NCBI GenBank assembly: GCA_021234155.1 | Contig: JAJEKV010000035.1 | Span: 6,321,891 to 6,385,890, forward strand | Source of the DNA: Isoetes taiwanensis | Taxonomy: Eukaryota > Streptophyta > Lycopodiopsida > Isoetales > Isoetaceae | Length of the DNA: 64,000 bases | Direction: 5' to 3' | In this document: positions 45,826 to 58,400 of the stretch, in pieces | Numbering within the stretch: position 1 is the first letter of the stretch | Layout: each line of letters starts with the position of its first letter | Notes under the pieces: model-generated | The model's database searches: none | What the model was told of the DNA's origin: nothing | The model's input: only the letters and a program-made list of their open reading frames with translations | Program-made: the position numbers and the translations under genes

Positions 45826-47559
45826 GCTCAGGTTTGAATTTTTTTTCCCATGAGCTTATTTACATCATATTATCTTTGCTTTCAAACCATATATAAAGCA
45901 TGTTCCCCTTCTATTTGCTTTGATGCAAAATAAACCTGGGAGAGACACGTGTCCAATGAACCTGGGAGAGACACGTGCCCTTGAAAAAAAATGAAAAAAA
46001 TTAAAAAGAAAATCGACAGGATTCTTGCTTTGGAAGCAATCGAATCCCCTGCTGGGGTATGTCGGAACTGGAGCCCCAAATATTTTGCAGCTCCTGGCTA
46101 TGGCATTGAAGCTCTAGCAACCTGGGCTGTTGGAATATGACCCGGGCTAAATGCGCGGCCAAATGTCTCTTGCCGCAGCAAGATTATCTGAAAGATTTAG
46201 TCTGCTCTCCGACTCTGCTTCTATAGCGCATCCAAAATAGGTAAAGGGCTCCTACCCTTGCAAATCCGATCCTCTAGTCGTCAAATCATTTGTAGAGCCA
46301 TGCTTCATTTGGGGTGGCCATGTTTAAAGCCCCATCGACCTAAGAGAGCAAGAAAACGGTAATCTATTTCCTTTGGCCGAGAGGTTTATCGTTGCGATGG
46401 TAGATAGTTCACAACTCCTTTGCCAAATCCAGCGATCTTGGGTGCTTAGCTATCTCTTGCAAATTCACCCAATAGCGGTTAATCGGGTGTGTCTTGGCTG
46501 GGTTTAGATTACGGGATAAATTATATTATTCCCGCAAAATAACTTAGAAAGGGTAATTGGTCCATTCGGAAACTCGCAATTGTGGAGCTCGTTCTTTTTT
46601 CGTTGGTATTATGATTTGGGCCGAGAAGCAAGGCAAATTTTGCCTAGTTGCAGAGCATAAACTCAAGAATAGAGTAGTTTACAATTAGTCCTTCATGCCC
46701 TTACATGGAGCAGGGATGGCATTGGCATATAAAGACTCCAAATTTGCTCCAAAATTGTCACTATCGTCTATCTATGGCGGGCTTGATCAAGACTGTTCAT
46801 AACTCGATAACATCTTTGCAACAATGTTGGGCGAGATTTCAATTGCCATGGATTCGGTGTCCAAATAAGCAGGGGAAACTTCAGTTGGTTGGTTCGGCTA
46901 GGCTACGGATTATGGAGAGTCGGGTTTGGGAAAGGTCGTGCTTCCCGCATTCGGAGCTGGCCTCTCTAATTTCTACGCTACATGGAATGAAAATGGTGTG
47001 GTTTTGTTGTCGCATTGCTCGGGCGAAGCAAACATTCATGAAGATTTATTATCTTGGTGAAGGCAATTGTAAGGAGCTCTTCTCCGCCATAGCCGGAAGC
47101 TCTAACCAAACATGCCGATCTTTATCATTTTGGACATTTTATTGGGGTTATGCAATTCTAAAGCAAGGGCTGCAGCCTTCTGGGGCTCGGCTCGCCCTAT
47201 GATTTAGCCATGTGCGGGAAGCGCATCTACATATCGAAAAGCAAAAATGATTCTTCTATAAACATGTGGGTTCAATTTGTCCTCGGTTGTGCTTTTAACG
47301 AAGCATAGTATTGTGTACATGTGGTGCTTCTTGCGGTCGATGGTGACTTTGGCAAGTGGCGGGTATATAATTCTAGATATTGTTTGCAACTCTTCACAAT
47401 TGGTTTGGTGAAACTTAGAGCGAGAGGTTGGAACATGCAATCGGGGCTGCTGAATTGTCGCGACAAAAGGAACTACCATATCCGAGAGACCATGCCTATG
47501 GGCTGTTTTACGAAGATGTATAAAGGTGCAAAACTTGAGCCTTTCTAGGTATATGATTC
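45826..47559. other. Unassigned; a 165-codon frame at 46705-47202 is unrecognised
   Basis: The plus frame 46705-47202 is open, with scattered Trp/Cys and no domain I know. Upstream, AACCTGGGAGAGACACGTG is duplicated at 45932-45977. The segment has a higher GC content than its neighbours but no convincing gene structure. Confidence 0.35.
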
Positions 47560-47844
47560 TTGATTCTTCATGGTGGGCTTACCTCAATTCACGTCTTGAA
47601 TGATCAAGTCATACGTTTGCTTGCCACTTGTGGAAGTTTAGTTGAAGCAAATCAATATTTCACCTCAGTGGCAAATCCAACTCAGTATACTTGGAGTGCA
47701 GTTATTGCAGCCAATGCAAAACAAGGGGAAGGTCATAGGGCTCTTCAGCTATATGACAGAATGATTTGGTCAGGTCTTGAGACCAATAAGTTTGTTTATA
47801 GAGCTAAACATTTAATTCCAAGCTCAAACGAGTTGATATTGTAG
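47560..47844 (+). pseudogene. PLS-type pentatricopeptide repeat (PPR) fragment
   Basis: The frame reads HVLNDQVIRLLATCGSLVEA, then FTSVANPTQYTWSAVIAANA and KQGEGHRALQLYDRMIWSGL, and loses similarity after NKFVY. This is about two PPR motifs: the Leu/Ala-rich helix ending 'CGSLVEA' and the 'P..YTW.A.I.A..KQG....AL.LY..M...G..PNKF' repeat typical of organelle RNA-binding editing factors of the PLS subclass. Those proteins run to 500 or more residues with an E/DYW tail; none is present. The frame ends by drifting into unrelated sequence. Expanded PPR families in ferns and lycophytes leave many such relics, which fits the inferred host lineage. Confidence 0.7.
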
Positions 47845-49215
47845 GCATGCATTCAAATTGTTTGGAATGGTAGTAGATTATAAAAACATGGGAAGCAATC
47901 TTTGTAATAACCAAACTTTGGGGTCATGCAAGTATATACCTTTTTGAACATGCAAGACTTTGATTCCCCTTGGTAACAATCTACTCAGGAGACAAAGAAG
48001 ACTTAAAGGAGAGGAAGACCTGCTATGCACGAGGAAGTGAGGGGCTGGCTTATCGCATTATCTGGGTTGTGTAAATGTAACATTATTAGCATTTAGGTAA
48101 AGCCATTTGTTGTGAATTTCAAGTTTATATGATGTGGTTGACAAGGTTAAACGATTAAACATTATGATCCTGCTTGAGGTGTGAATTTTTGCACAATTGC
48201 AAAAATATTCTTCGTTTGGCTTATTTTTGTAAATGGACCACATTTTAATTAGGGTTTTACCATAGTAGGTGATTATTCTATAACCCCAATAAATATTATA
48301 TGTTGAACTAAGAACGCTCGATGTAAGGAGCAGTTTATATCTTCTTTCTATAGATATTTATTACTATATGAGGAGCTTATAATCTTCATATATGTCAAAC
48401 ACAGACATATCATGAATTTTGATATATACGTCCATGGATTTTGTCGTGCCCTTATTATTAAGGTGCCATATCTGTGTTGTTCAACAATTAAAAGTAATTC
48501 CAAGTCTCATACATTTTGATTGAACAAATATGCTATCAACAAGCACGCATTTGTATGGATAACCTATGCAATATTTAAGATTCTGTCAAATCATTCACAA
48601 TTTGAGTAGGTTGCAAGTGTGTGTGGGTGCATGCACTGTAGGTTGTCCAACAAATATGCTTATGCTCCTTGTTAAAGGAGATATTGAATTCGACTTATCT
48701 GAAACAAAGGCACCCCGCTTCCAATGTTAGGCATTGTTTTAAAAATAGTCAGCTAATTTTGTTAAAATTTTTTATCATTTGACAAAATTAGAGAACTTTC
48801 CACATCATGAAACTTCCATGTGGTATCCCGCAATGCTTTAGATTGCAGTGTTGGTTCGATTGTGTGGTGAACAAATTAGAGTTTAGTCGAAATTTAGTTC
48901 GACTTTTTTATTCCTCTGTACCCAATAGAATCATTAATATAGACAAATAAAAGTCCTTGCTAACATCTTTATCGTAAATTCCTCGCACAAAAATTTCGAT
49001 TGCAAGTGACCAATCTACTTGATACATGGCTCTTTTGGTTTAACTCAAATTTAACTCGATTCTTCATTGAAAAGTTCTAATAAATGATGGTGAACTTCAT
49101 TGAATGGCTATCAGTCACCGAATTTAGCTTAAAACTTCATGACTTTGGACTAGATGCATACCGCCTTTTGTGGGAGAGGATGTGATGACAATAAATCAGT
49201 GGATTATGATACCTG
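47845..49215. other. AT-rich dispersed repeat, copy A
   Basis: Phrases such as TTGAGTAGGTTGCAAGTGTG (48602), TTCATTGAATGGCTATCAG (49095) and AGTGGATTATGATACCTGAA are found, diverged but in the same order, at 58815, 60380 and 60545. This marks a long repeat family without visible coding capacity. Confidence 0.5.
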
Positions 49216-49285
49216 AATTATATATATATATAAGGATATATATATATATATATATATATATATCCTTATATATATACAACTATAT
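49216..49285. repeat. Palindromic (AT)n tract
   Basis: TATATATATATAAGGATATA and its complement TATATCCTTATATATATA flank a run of AT, giving a near-perfect palindrome of about 60 bp. Confidence 0.85.
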
Positions 49286-49289
49286 AATC

Positions 49290-49530
49290 TCTACCAACTT
49301 TCGGTAGAGATTGATCTCGGCCGTCCATCTCTGAGATGGACGGTCCAGACGGTGCCACCTCGTAACACCCCAAGCATCCCCTGATTTGGGGCTTTTAATC
49401 TGGACCATCGGATTTAGGGATTTGATCTAGGCCATCCATAAAAAAATTAATGATATTAAATGCCACCACCCTTATTTGGGGCTTTTGATCTCGGCCGTCC
49501 ATCTCAGATCTGGACGGCCCACAACAAAAG
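49290..49530. repeat. Dispersed GGACGGTCC/GGGGCTTTT repeat, copy 2
   Basis: Shares with 42060-42470 the palindrome CCGTCCATCTCTGAGATGGA, TTTGGGGCTTTTAATCTGG, and TCGGCCGTCCATCTCAGATC followed by TGGACGGCCCAC. It lies immediately right of a palindromic AT tract, just as copy 1 lies right of an (AT)n tract. Confidence 0.75.
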
Positions 49531-52500
49531 CCCCAAATTAAATTCCTTTCTTCTCACGCCCGAGCAGAGCTCCAAACTTGGATTTCTTCGTGTCTGTGTT
49601 ATGGCAGCAATGTGGAGCGCCATTCGAGTTTCGCTTTGTTGCTGATGGCTCCTCCTTTCCATTCTTAGACGAAAAGATTCACTCCACTCAGAGCATTGTT
49701 GCCAAGCTTACCCATGGTACATTTGCGTTCAAAATTTTGGGTTTTTCTCACATCTGGCAGGTCATTTCTTTAATGGGCAGATTCGGCAATGGCAACACAT
49801 CCGGCCAGTTGTGGGCATTTTCGTGCTCTCGTTTGCATTAAAAATCAAGCCAGGGAAATTTTTTGCATGCAGGCATTCTTTTCATCCGATGGGTTATGCA
49901 GGCAAGGGAATATTTGATCCCATCATTAAGCAGTATGGAGCTCCGGTAAACCTTAAGTGGAGAACGAAATGTAGCCGGATCAGGGTAAAAGCTTCCTGTA
50001 TACATAGCATTCTGCCAAAAAATGCATGCTGGAGTTAAATTTCCAATGTCCGGTGCTCTGTTACCTAGGTTTTAGCAGTGATATGGTTCTCAGGTACTCC
50101 AGGATTCCGTTAAACTCAGTTGCATCGTTCCATTTTTTATGTTTTGCTTCATGCAGGCAGTCGTTGCCAATTTAACAAAATCTATAAGAACATGATTTCC
50201 ATTGCGACCATTATCTTGCTAATTTGTTACCATTGGAGGTGCTGGAAGGAGGCACTGCCGGGCTTCTTTTTGCTGGATACCCATTGTTTAATCTTCTTGG
50301 AGTTGTTTAGAAGAGCAGGATGGATGCACTCAGGATCTGCATGCACACAGCTGGATATTATGCGGTTATTTGGATCAGGTCGAAAATAGACTGGTCGGTT
50401 GTGCTGGGATACGCAGACTGGCCTTTTTGTGCTCATGCCAACATGGCGAATGTATCTGAAGCCTGCGGATGAGAGTAAAGGCATCTCTGAGATGACAATT
50501 GTGGGAGCAACACAGTTTGTTCATGCACAAGGGAGTGAAGCACGAATATACACAACCCACCATCACGTATGTTTCGTTTTGCATCTATAACATTTTTCTT
50601 CACAAAATAATTGTTTTAACATAACTGGCAGTTGATTTTGAAGGTTTCAAGAAGAATTGCCAAATTCCAGTTATCATGTAGATCAAGCGTCAAGCTTCAA
50701 ATTAAGATGAAGTTTTGTGATTGATTGGCAACTGGTTAAAAGAGCATTTTTTATTTCTCATAGGAGCCTTTTCTTTGACATTGATTGTGTTGTAATTAGA
50801 ACCATATTAGATGTTACTGTTCACAGATTTGTAACCTGCTCAGTCTAAATTGATGGAAGAATATGAACTTTTCTGGTCTCTCGTTTTTAGGGCGGGTATA
50901 AATTCCGTCTATAACAAAGTAGTCTTTTCCAGAAAGGAGAACACAGTATCCAGGTCTTTGTTTTCGTGGTACTGTGGCAGTATTTTCATATGTGTTTTAT
51001 GCTTAATCTGGCTACCGCTAATTGATAAATCACCAGCATTGGATGTGATCCGTAAATGATTATCATATATGGGATAAATGTTGAAGCTCAGTCTCTGCTG
51101 TAAACATTCTAATCTTGCTTACATTATTTCGCACTGAGAATCACGTTTCCAATTTAGCAAACCTGTATTGCTGCACTTTTGACTTAATATGGCATGTTCA
51201 AAGGTATATGGAAAGAAAGTGTGGGCTATGTTTTTCCTACTGAGTGATTATGCTAGATATAAGCTGGCGGGGGTTTGCGCTTGTTGTTGGATTAGCGGTG
51301 TTGAAACCCGACTCCTATTAGGTAGGAGCCGCCAATTATCTTTGCAAATGAGTGATGAGGCTGCTAACGTCCATTGTACTTTGGACTATCCATATCAGAA
51401 TTCCTTTTTTTTCTTCCCTTTGCTGGGGAGATAGATTAGCAGATGTTGTTTACACTGAAACACTTTTTGTTGTTGCTGCACATGGAGCACAATTCCGAAT
51501 TTGCTTGTTGCAGCCAGAAATCAACTCAAAAACCTTCCGGATCTGCTTTATGCAGCCAGAAATTTGCTCCAGAGGTATGATCTATAGCTGGATCCATTTG
51601 TTGATAGCTAGGTTAGGCATTTGTTGAAGGCTTTTCCCTTTGATTTTTATGCGTTAATACAGAAAATTGAATCTGCGCTATGATAAATGACAGACCGTTT
51701 GTGGAAACTAGTTGTTCCGGGTCTGCTAGTAGAACTGGTTGTGGCATTATGCAGTTGGATTGTGCTAGTGATATGTAGATCGAATTTTTCGTTTTATGGC
51801 AGGGTTGGGCAGGGGTTTATTTTTCATGGAGGTACTGGTCGATTTTGCATTACATCAAGATTTCGGAGCTCTTTCTAGAAAGATCGTTTGATTATGACTG
51901 TGTTGTTGCAGGTTAATTCGCTGGTTGTTATTGCAGCCTTACAAAACTATGGCCAGTTAGGAAATTGCAGTGGCTTTGGTTTTTTGAGAAGCTGGTTATA
52001 GAGAGAGAAGGATTCTGGGGACACAAAGCAGTCTGACCAAACTATATTGTCAATTCATTGTGAGAAGCTCTTCGTTCACTCTGCTTCTTCTTTCATTCGT
52101 CATTAACTGTGATAATGTTTCTTCTTCTTTGCAGCTTGTGAGAATAACTACTCCGACATGTGCAGCATGTATATGTGTCCGTGGTAGATTATTTTGGTCA
52201 TCGGTGGATCCAATATGCTCATATACACTTTCGCTCTTTCTTTAATTATGTAATTAATCATCCACCTTAAAGTTCTACAGATTCTGCAACCTATTTATCT
52301 TTCTGTGGAAGGTCAGACAAGTGCATTTGTTGATCCAGCATTTATTAATCTAGCTTGCTCGTGTTTTAATTTGATTATTTGACAAATTACCGTAACCGCG
52401 TTATTTGCATGCAAGATAGCAGCAACTTGTTCCCTAGCAATGGATCCATTCGGTGTCAAAAATCTTGATTTGTATATTCGTGTTTTTCATCCTCTTTAGT

Positions 52501-54415
52501 AATCCACTGTATGGATTTATTGTATCTAAGGTTGATGCTACTCGCATGACCCACGTAAGAGGTATGTTTTTTCCCGAGGCAACCTTGTTTCGTTCGTCAC
52601 TATCATGAATGTACCAATGCAGGGGTTGACATGGCGGACCCAATCCTCCTGTTATTTCTAAGTCAGAACGCGTTGTTTGTGGTTATTGCCATGGCAAAAA
52701 AGTGGCAAAACAATTTATTGGAAAGTGGGGGCAATAACGTGAAGTTTTTGGTAATTTAAGACTTTTAAGCTATTAAATTTTTGCGGTGTATGCTTTTTAA
52801 GCTAATAAATTTTATTTGAGTATGCTATTTGATCTCTTGCGGTTCTTCACAAGGCTGGTTTTCCTTTAAATTTAGGACATTCTAGAAATGATCGTGGAGA
52901 AATTTTTGAGTCAGGGCTTTAGAGTCGACACACGACTGTGCTCAATCGGTCGGTTAGCAATTTCTTTTATTGCTTCGCATTTTGCTTTTCGATCGGTTGA
53001 AGCGATTATAGTCTTTGCATGTAACATTTGCGAGCATTCTCGGTATTGTGGCTTGAATCTCATCCATTGGGTTGTAAATTTTATTCCTTGCAAATCATGA
53101 AGCTAGAAGCCATTGTTGGCGTGTGAAAAATCATGCTAGTGGATTGTTTTGCTATTTTAGGGTTTATATTGGCTGTTTTTTGCGGGTTATAGGTGCTCTC
53201 TTGGCTGCCGGGTAATTGTTTGTTGAACCATCATTTGATCCGCTAGGGTCTTCTTGTGCATTAACTTTATGCCGCTTTGGTCGATTTTTGCAAAGATAGC
53301 CGCGGAATGTCGTGTTTTTAAAAAGATCATGTCCCTAAAGGAGCTTGCCAAATTTGGGGATTTGCTCATCTTGTCAAAGCGCCCGGTCTTAGATAATTTG
53401 AATCTTCCTTTTAAAATAAAATACAGGTTTTGCAAGTTTCATGTCTATTTTGCTTAAGGGAGATAGAATAAATCGTCACCAATAAGATTTGTTGAAAGAG
53501 TCGAAGATCTTAGAAGCTTTCAAGAAACCAATTACATTTTTTGTGTATGGCGAGGTGTCATCTTAGATCTCAGCTTTGAAACAATCGAAGATCTTCCAAG
53601 CGGTTAAGAAAGCCTCATTTTATGACTTACTTCAATGAGTTATTGAGTTTGTCTTGCCGGGCAACGATATGCTCATATCCGGATATTTAAAGCCTATTCG
53701 GATGGTCAGCCCCACATGTGTTCTCAATTGTGGCCAAGATGCACCAAGGCAAGTCATGAAGATAGTATTCCATCATTTTCCGTAAAACCATATGGCGCTT
53801 TATCAAACTTTTAAGCGATCCAATTTCAATGCCCGATGGCTCGGCAAAGATTCGGACATGGAAAAATGTCGAGCATTATTTCCAGGTATTTGTATGCCCA
53901 TAAAGATGAGATGCACTAAGTTTTGCACTTCGTGCATGATCTATGAAGAGTTAGAAGCAGGCATGGTTAAATGTTTGTATGGGACACATACATGGATTGC
54001 CATACTTAGTCTGCCAAAAATGAAACAAAATTAAGCATGTGTTTCTAGTAGAGTTCGGCCTGTAAACCAAAATGAGATATAGCAACTGCAATGTTTGATG
54101 TCTTTCAATAAGTGTCATACTTCTCTGGGACATGCAAGAGAATTCAAGTACATTGAGGGAGATTGCCTGCAGCCATGCATGCTTTGCAGAATCGTTAGCG
54201 GATTTGCACAGCCCCTTATAATTGCTGGTCAATGGATCATGCAGATTGTATGCTATTTTGCAAGAGCCGTTGCTGTATTGGGGATCCCATTCAGGTCAGA
54301 TATACTTCGAACATTTTCAGGAGATATACTGATGTGGACTTTCCAGAAAATGATGTCTCAACCAAAATTCTAATTAACAAATTACTATCATAAATATTTC
54401 GGGAAATGACAGAGC
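49531..54415. other. No supported gene in ~4.9 kb
   Basis: Many short open pieces and TGCAG acceptor-like sites are seen, none convincing. 50399-50590 is open (CWDTQTGLFVLMPTWRMYLK...) but unrecognised. A roughly 45-bp imperfect duplication (FRICLLQPEI / FRICFMQPEI when translated) is at 51490-51565. Confidence 0.35.
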
Positions 54416-54418
54416 TCT

Positions 54419-54476
54419 CATTTGGCCGTGAAGAGGATAAGCTTGGCTGGAGGCCTCAACCCACTTCCGCAGTAAG
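54419..54476 (+). other. Candidate isolated coding exon, unrecognised
   Basis: A short open piece ends ...EEDKLGWRPQPTSA followed by a good GTAAGA donor; an in-frame ATG lies at 54407. It could belong to the WD gene whose exons lie 1 kb downstream, but I cannot show this. Confidence 0.25.
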
Positions 54477-54479
54477 AAA

Positions 54480-55556
54480 ATTTCTATTGCTTCTTTTTGG
54501 GCTTCATTGCATAGTTGTCTGTAATAACACTCTGAATCATTTTTTGCAGCGATGACTAGTTTGAGTGATGCAGTGGATCTACATTAAATTTCACGAGTTC
54601 TTTCTCTCTTCCGCTACGTTCAATATTTATATGGATATGGAAAGCCTTCAAACCTCATTCCATAAAACGTGCTTCTAGGATTCACGTTATATATCTTAAA
54701 TGCCAGCATGTGTTCCATATGTATTGCTTCGAACATTTTAGTGTCTGCTCTACTCTCACATCTGTAGAGTTCAATAGGCTTTCATTGAACTATGCACATG
54801 ATGGAACCACGTGCTTCATTTCTGGTTGTTACCTTTGGGACAAAGGACGTTTCAGTTGTGAGATTATTAGATGTTGTAAGCAGCTGCGAAATGTCATAGA
54901 CAGTCATTTCAGGCATGCTAGAGACAACGAACCTTTTGTCATCACAATTTGATAGGAGCTGTATTTTACAAACATGTGAGTTCCCTCTATGCATGCAACT
55001 TTGCAACAATTTACCATTTTACTTTGGACATCGTTGCTTTGGAGGTTCTTTGGCATTGGAAGATGAGTCTTCAGCATATTGTTGATTTTTGCTCCTTTTC
55101 TTGCTGATTTTTGTGCAATGTCTTAATGTTTGCAAATCCAATGTTTCAGGAACTGCAACAATAGGACAGATCAACAAAGCATGTTCTATAATGTTTTGCA
55201 AGATTTTGCACAAGCTCCAAAATTCGTAAGGTCACAAAGATTTTTGGGAATTGCAATGTCATATTCGTGACCACCAAATCATTGCCTATGACCAAATGTT
55301 TGCTGCTTCAACTTTTCAGAAAAACATGCTCGTAAGTTTTTTGCCTGAGGTTATGTTGTGCCTTATTTTGGAATATATTAGCAGTATGCCCAATCAATGC
55401 CATAGTTGCGCTGGAAATCCATTTACTGGTGTAAATATTTTGTTTTATATTTGGCATGTTCATGATGATGAATCATTTTTTGCAGCCATAACTGGTTTGA
55501 CCTAGATTGTCGTCTTCTATTTCTTGAATGATAACATTACATGAATTGTTTTGCAG
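54480..55556. other. No supported gene; short direct repeat
   Basis: TGAATCATTTTTTGCAGC followed by a diverged GATGACTAGTTTGA/CATAACTGGTTTGA occurs at 54533 and 55468. Otherwise nothing is recognisable. Confidence 0.4.
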
Positions 55557-56338
55557 GTGACTTCTCCTGATGAATTTCATTATTACAACTGATAGGGACT
55601 TCAAGATTCGGGTATACGTCCTTGAATGTTCTGTTGTCTCTTATTTTCGTTTTTGTCTGGGGCATACAAAGTATGCCTTAACTGTCTTACAAGATATTTA
55701 GTGCAAATAAATCCCCATGCTTCTTTAAACTCTGAAGTAAAATGTGGTAAAATATGCGTGTAAGAATTGCGAGCTGTAAGTGCATAAATTAAAAATGGAC
55801 CTTGTTAAAGGACCCTCTACTTTAACATCTTGATTATTGTTCATGCACCTTGGTGTTCTTCTGATATACAATGCTCGATGTAGCTTTGTCTCTTGCCTTG
55901 CATTTATAGGAAGTTATTCGAGCGTATCACTCCTCATCTCTTATCACTCCTCATCTCTGCTGGAGGCGATGCATGCTAAAGGAGATAATCGTGCATGTAA
56001 TTGTATATGCTAAAATAAGTATCCGAAATTGACTTCTGCCACTTCCACCTTAGCCAGATAAGGCCTGGCTTTCATATAGGAAGCTAATTTGGCTTATGGC
56101 TTGATGTTGCTTACCAAACAATGTAGATTTTGAAATAAGCAATATAAGATCAATATGCATGTGTGTTCCTGTTCTTCAATTAGTTTAATTATTTGGAGAA
56201 TCTTTTAGTTAGGTATTTTTATCATTATTATTCCTGTAATTTGATAATTATATTTTTACAAGAACATTTTTTTTCTAGATTCGACTTTGGGATTACTCGG
56301 AGGGCAGTTTGCTAGATACTTTTGATGTGGCAAACGTG
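55557..56338 (+). pseudogene. Two exons of a TRM82/WDR4-like WD40 protein
   Basis: Exon 55557-55611 follows a TTTTGCAG acceptor and ends at a GTATAC donor. It reads TSPDE and, after a one-base shift, FIITTDRDFKIR. Exon 56279-56338 follows a TTTTTTTTCTAG acceptor and reads IRLWDYSEGSLLDTFDVAN. These match TRM82/WDR4 ('SPD..FI...DRDFKIR' and 'GD.T.RLWDY.SGSLLDT'), the non-catalytic subunit that holds the TRM8 tRNA m7G46 methyltransferase. The exon that should lie between them (GHTEFVS block) is missing, and the first exon has a frameshift, so it is not functional. TNGQNEATDGLVGGVHYV at 56412-56465 may be a further decayed exon. Confidence 0.6.
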
Positions 56339-56465
56339 GTCAGTCTAACACTTTTCCTGCATGTATGTCTTGCTATCTGTTTTCTCTGTTTTTGTTGTGA
56401 AGCTTATTTGGACTAATGGGCAGAATGAGGCAACGGATGGTCTTGTTGGTGGAGTTCATTACGTC

Positions 56466-58400
56466 TAGAGTCCCATGCAGTTTTAGGAATTGCTACAAGT
56501 CAGATGGAACATACTGTTGCAACAATCATTGGGGGGTACATATTCTATCCCTAGAAAAAAAAAGTGGTCTTTTATTTTATTTTGGAAACTTAGGTTGTAG
56601 CTGGACTGTGTAGTTCGCTTCATGTAATTCATTCTGCATTCTGATTTTCAATTCTTTAAGTGGAAGTGAAACCGAACTGGACACTTCTCCCTCTACCTGT
56701 CTTTACAAATGAATGGAGCCCTGGGGCTGTCTTTCGTATGAAGCTTTTTCAGTCTCATTTTGGATGCGAGCATCAGACCCAGCTTTTAAGTAGTGTATGC
56801 GTTATCATCTTGTGTTTACTGCCAATTCCAGAGAATTTAACTATTTTCACCTTCTCTGTGAAATCCCTGTGCGTATAGCTATTATACTAGTAGTCTTTGA
56901 GACATTTTTGAATCTTTCTGGTTATTTTGATTAATTTGAGATGAGCTGCAGGTTTTATGGAGTTCTGCTACTTCGATGTGATATTGGAACAAAGAAACTA
57001 TGTTTATGAATGTAATATTTCTTCACACTAAGATGATGCATATGGTTCTCCAGACAATTATTTTAGAAGAAAAAATTTGTCCAACTAGTCTGCAGTTTGA
57101 AACAATGGTCATTGACAATTTTGGGCACCCTCTTGTGCTTGGCCAGTCCCTTTGTTTTGTGTATTTGGAATTTTGTTGACCGAGCACAATGAGCTTTGGA
57201 TTGTGGCAGTTTGTCATTATCTTCCCCACCATCTTACACTCTAATAATGAATGAAAAATTGTTTCATTGTTAATCAACTGAGACAGAGAGCACTACGATA
57301 TTTAGCTGTTCTAGAATTCAGGTAGCTACATCGTTGTTTTGAATACCGGCGTTGCAATTTTTAACTTTTGCAAAAAACTTGATTTGGGCAACAACCAGTA
57401 AATGCACGATCCGACAATTCCACTCAAAACATTTTGCAAACTAAAATAATGTTGAAAGATTTGCAATTAACATAAAATCATTTTGCTTTGGGCCTTGGTT
57501 TGCACTCTCTGATTGGCTCGGCAATATAAAAGGAGCAAAATACCCTTCTTGCTTCGGAAGAATGGTGCTTTTACGGATCTAGCATGAGGGTGGCGCCGAA
57601 AAGGCCACGATAAGCCCTCAGCCTCTCAATTGTATACTTTTGTCCTTTAGGGGAAGATTTTGACACAGTGGATGCAAGAAGAGTTGTAACTCTAAGCTAT
57701 TGATCAAGTCTTGAAGGGCTCGCAATTTGATAGCTCATTGAGTTGTGCAACCGTTGAATGAAAGTTAATCCAAGGCAAAAGCATACACCATCGTTATGGA
57801 TAAGACTATACCTACTTTAAATGTATTATCATTGCATAAAGTAGGTCCGGTTGTTGTAATTGCGCTATGGATGAACAAGAGGTCATTATTCTTTCTTCAA
57901 AAAGGGAGCCAATTTAGTAGCATATCCTTGTTATCCACCATTCACCCAATTCAAGTAACAATATTTTCTTGAGATGGGTTCAATGATTTTGAACACGGAT
58001 TTTTGCATCCAACTCCGTGAGAAATGTTGCATGATAATCGTTGGAACCTAGAGCTTTTAGATCCAACTTCTATGCTATTTTTGAATTATGCAAATCACTC
58101 GGAGGTGAAGAGCTTCAAAATCATTCACAAAACCAAATAACTAAATAGATCAAGATGAAAATGGAAAACCTTTCATTCAGGGGATATTAAGAGAAGTTAT
58201 TTAGGGAAGCTCTTTTAGCAGAGTAAAATCCTTTGTTTAACATTTTCAATTGAAGAAATTATTTAGGGGAATTCTTTAAGCACATGGGATTCAATCACAC
58301 ATAAAGTTTTGGCATTAAACAATGACAAGATATTATGGATATTACAAAGACCACACCAATCAACCCAAAAACAAAAAGGAAGAATTGTTTACTTAAATCT
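56466..58400. other. No supported gene
   Basis: AT-rich. Open pieces such as 56660-56878 are unrecognised. Confidence 0.4.

Noticed and set aside
46705-47202. 165-codon open frame as a real gene
   Set aside because: No recognisable domain, no convincing splice context and skewed composition; kept only as an unassigned open frame.
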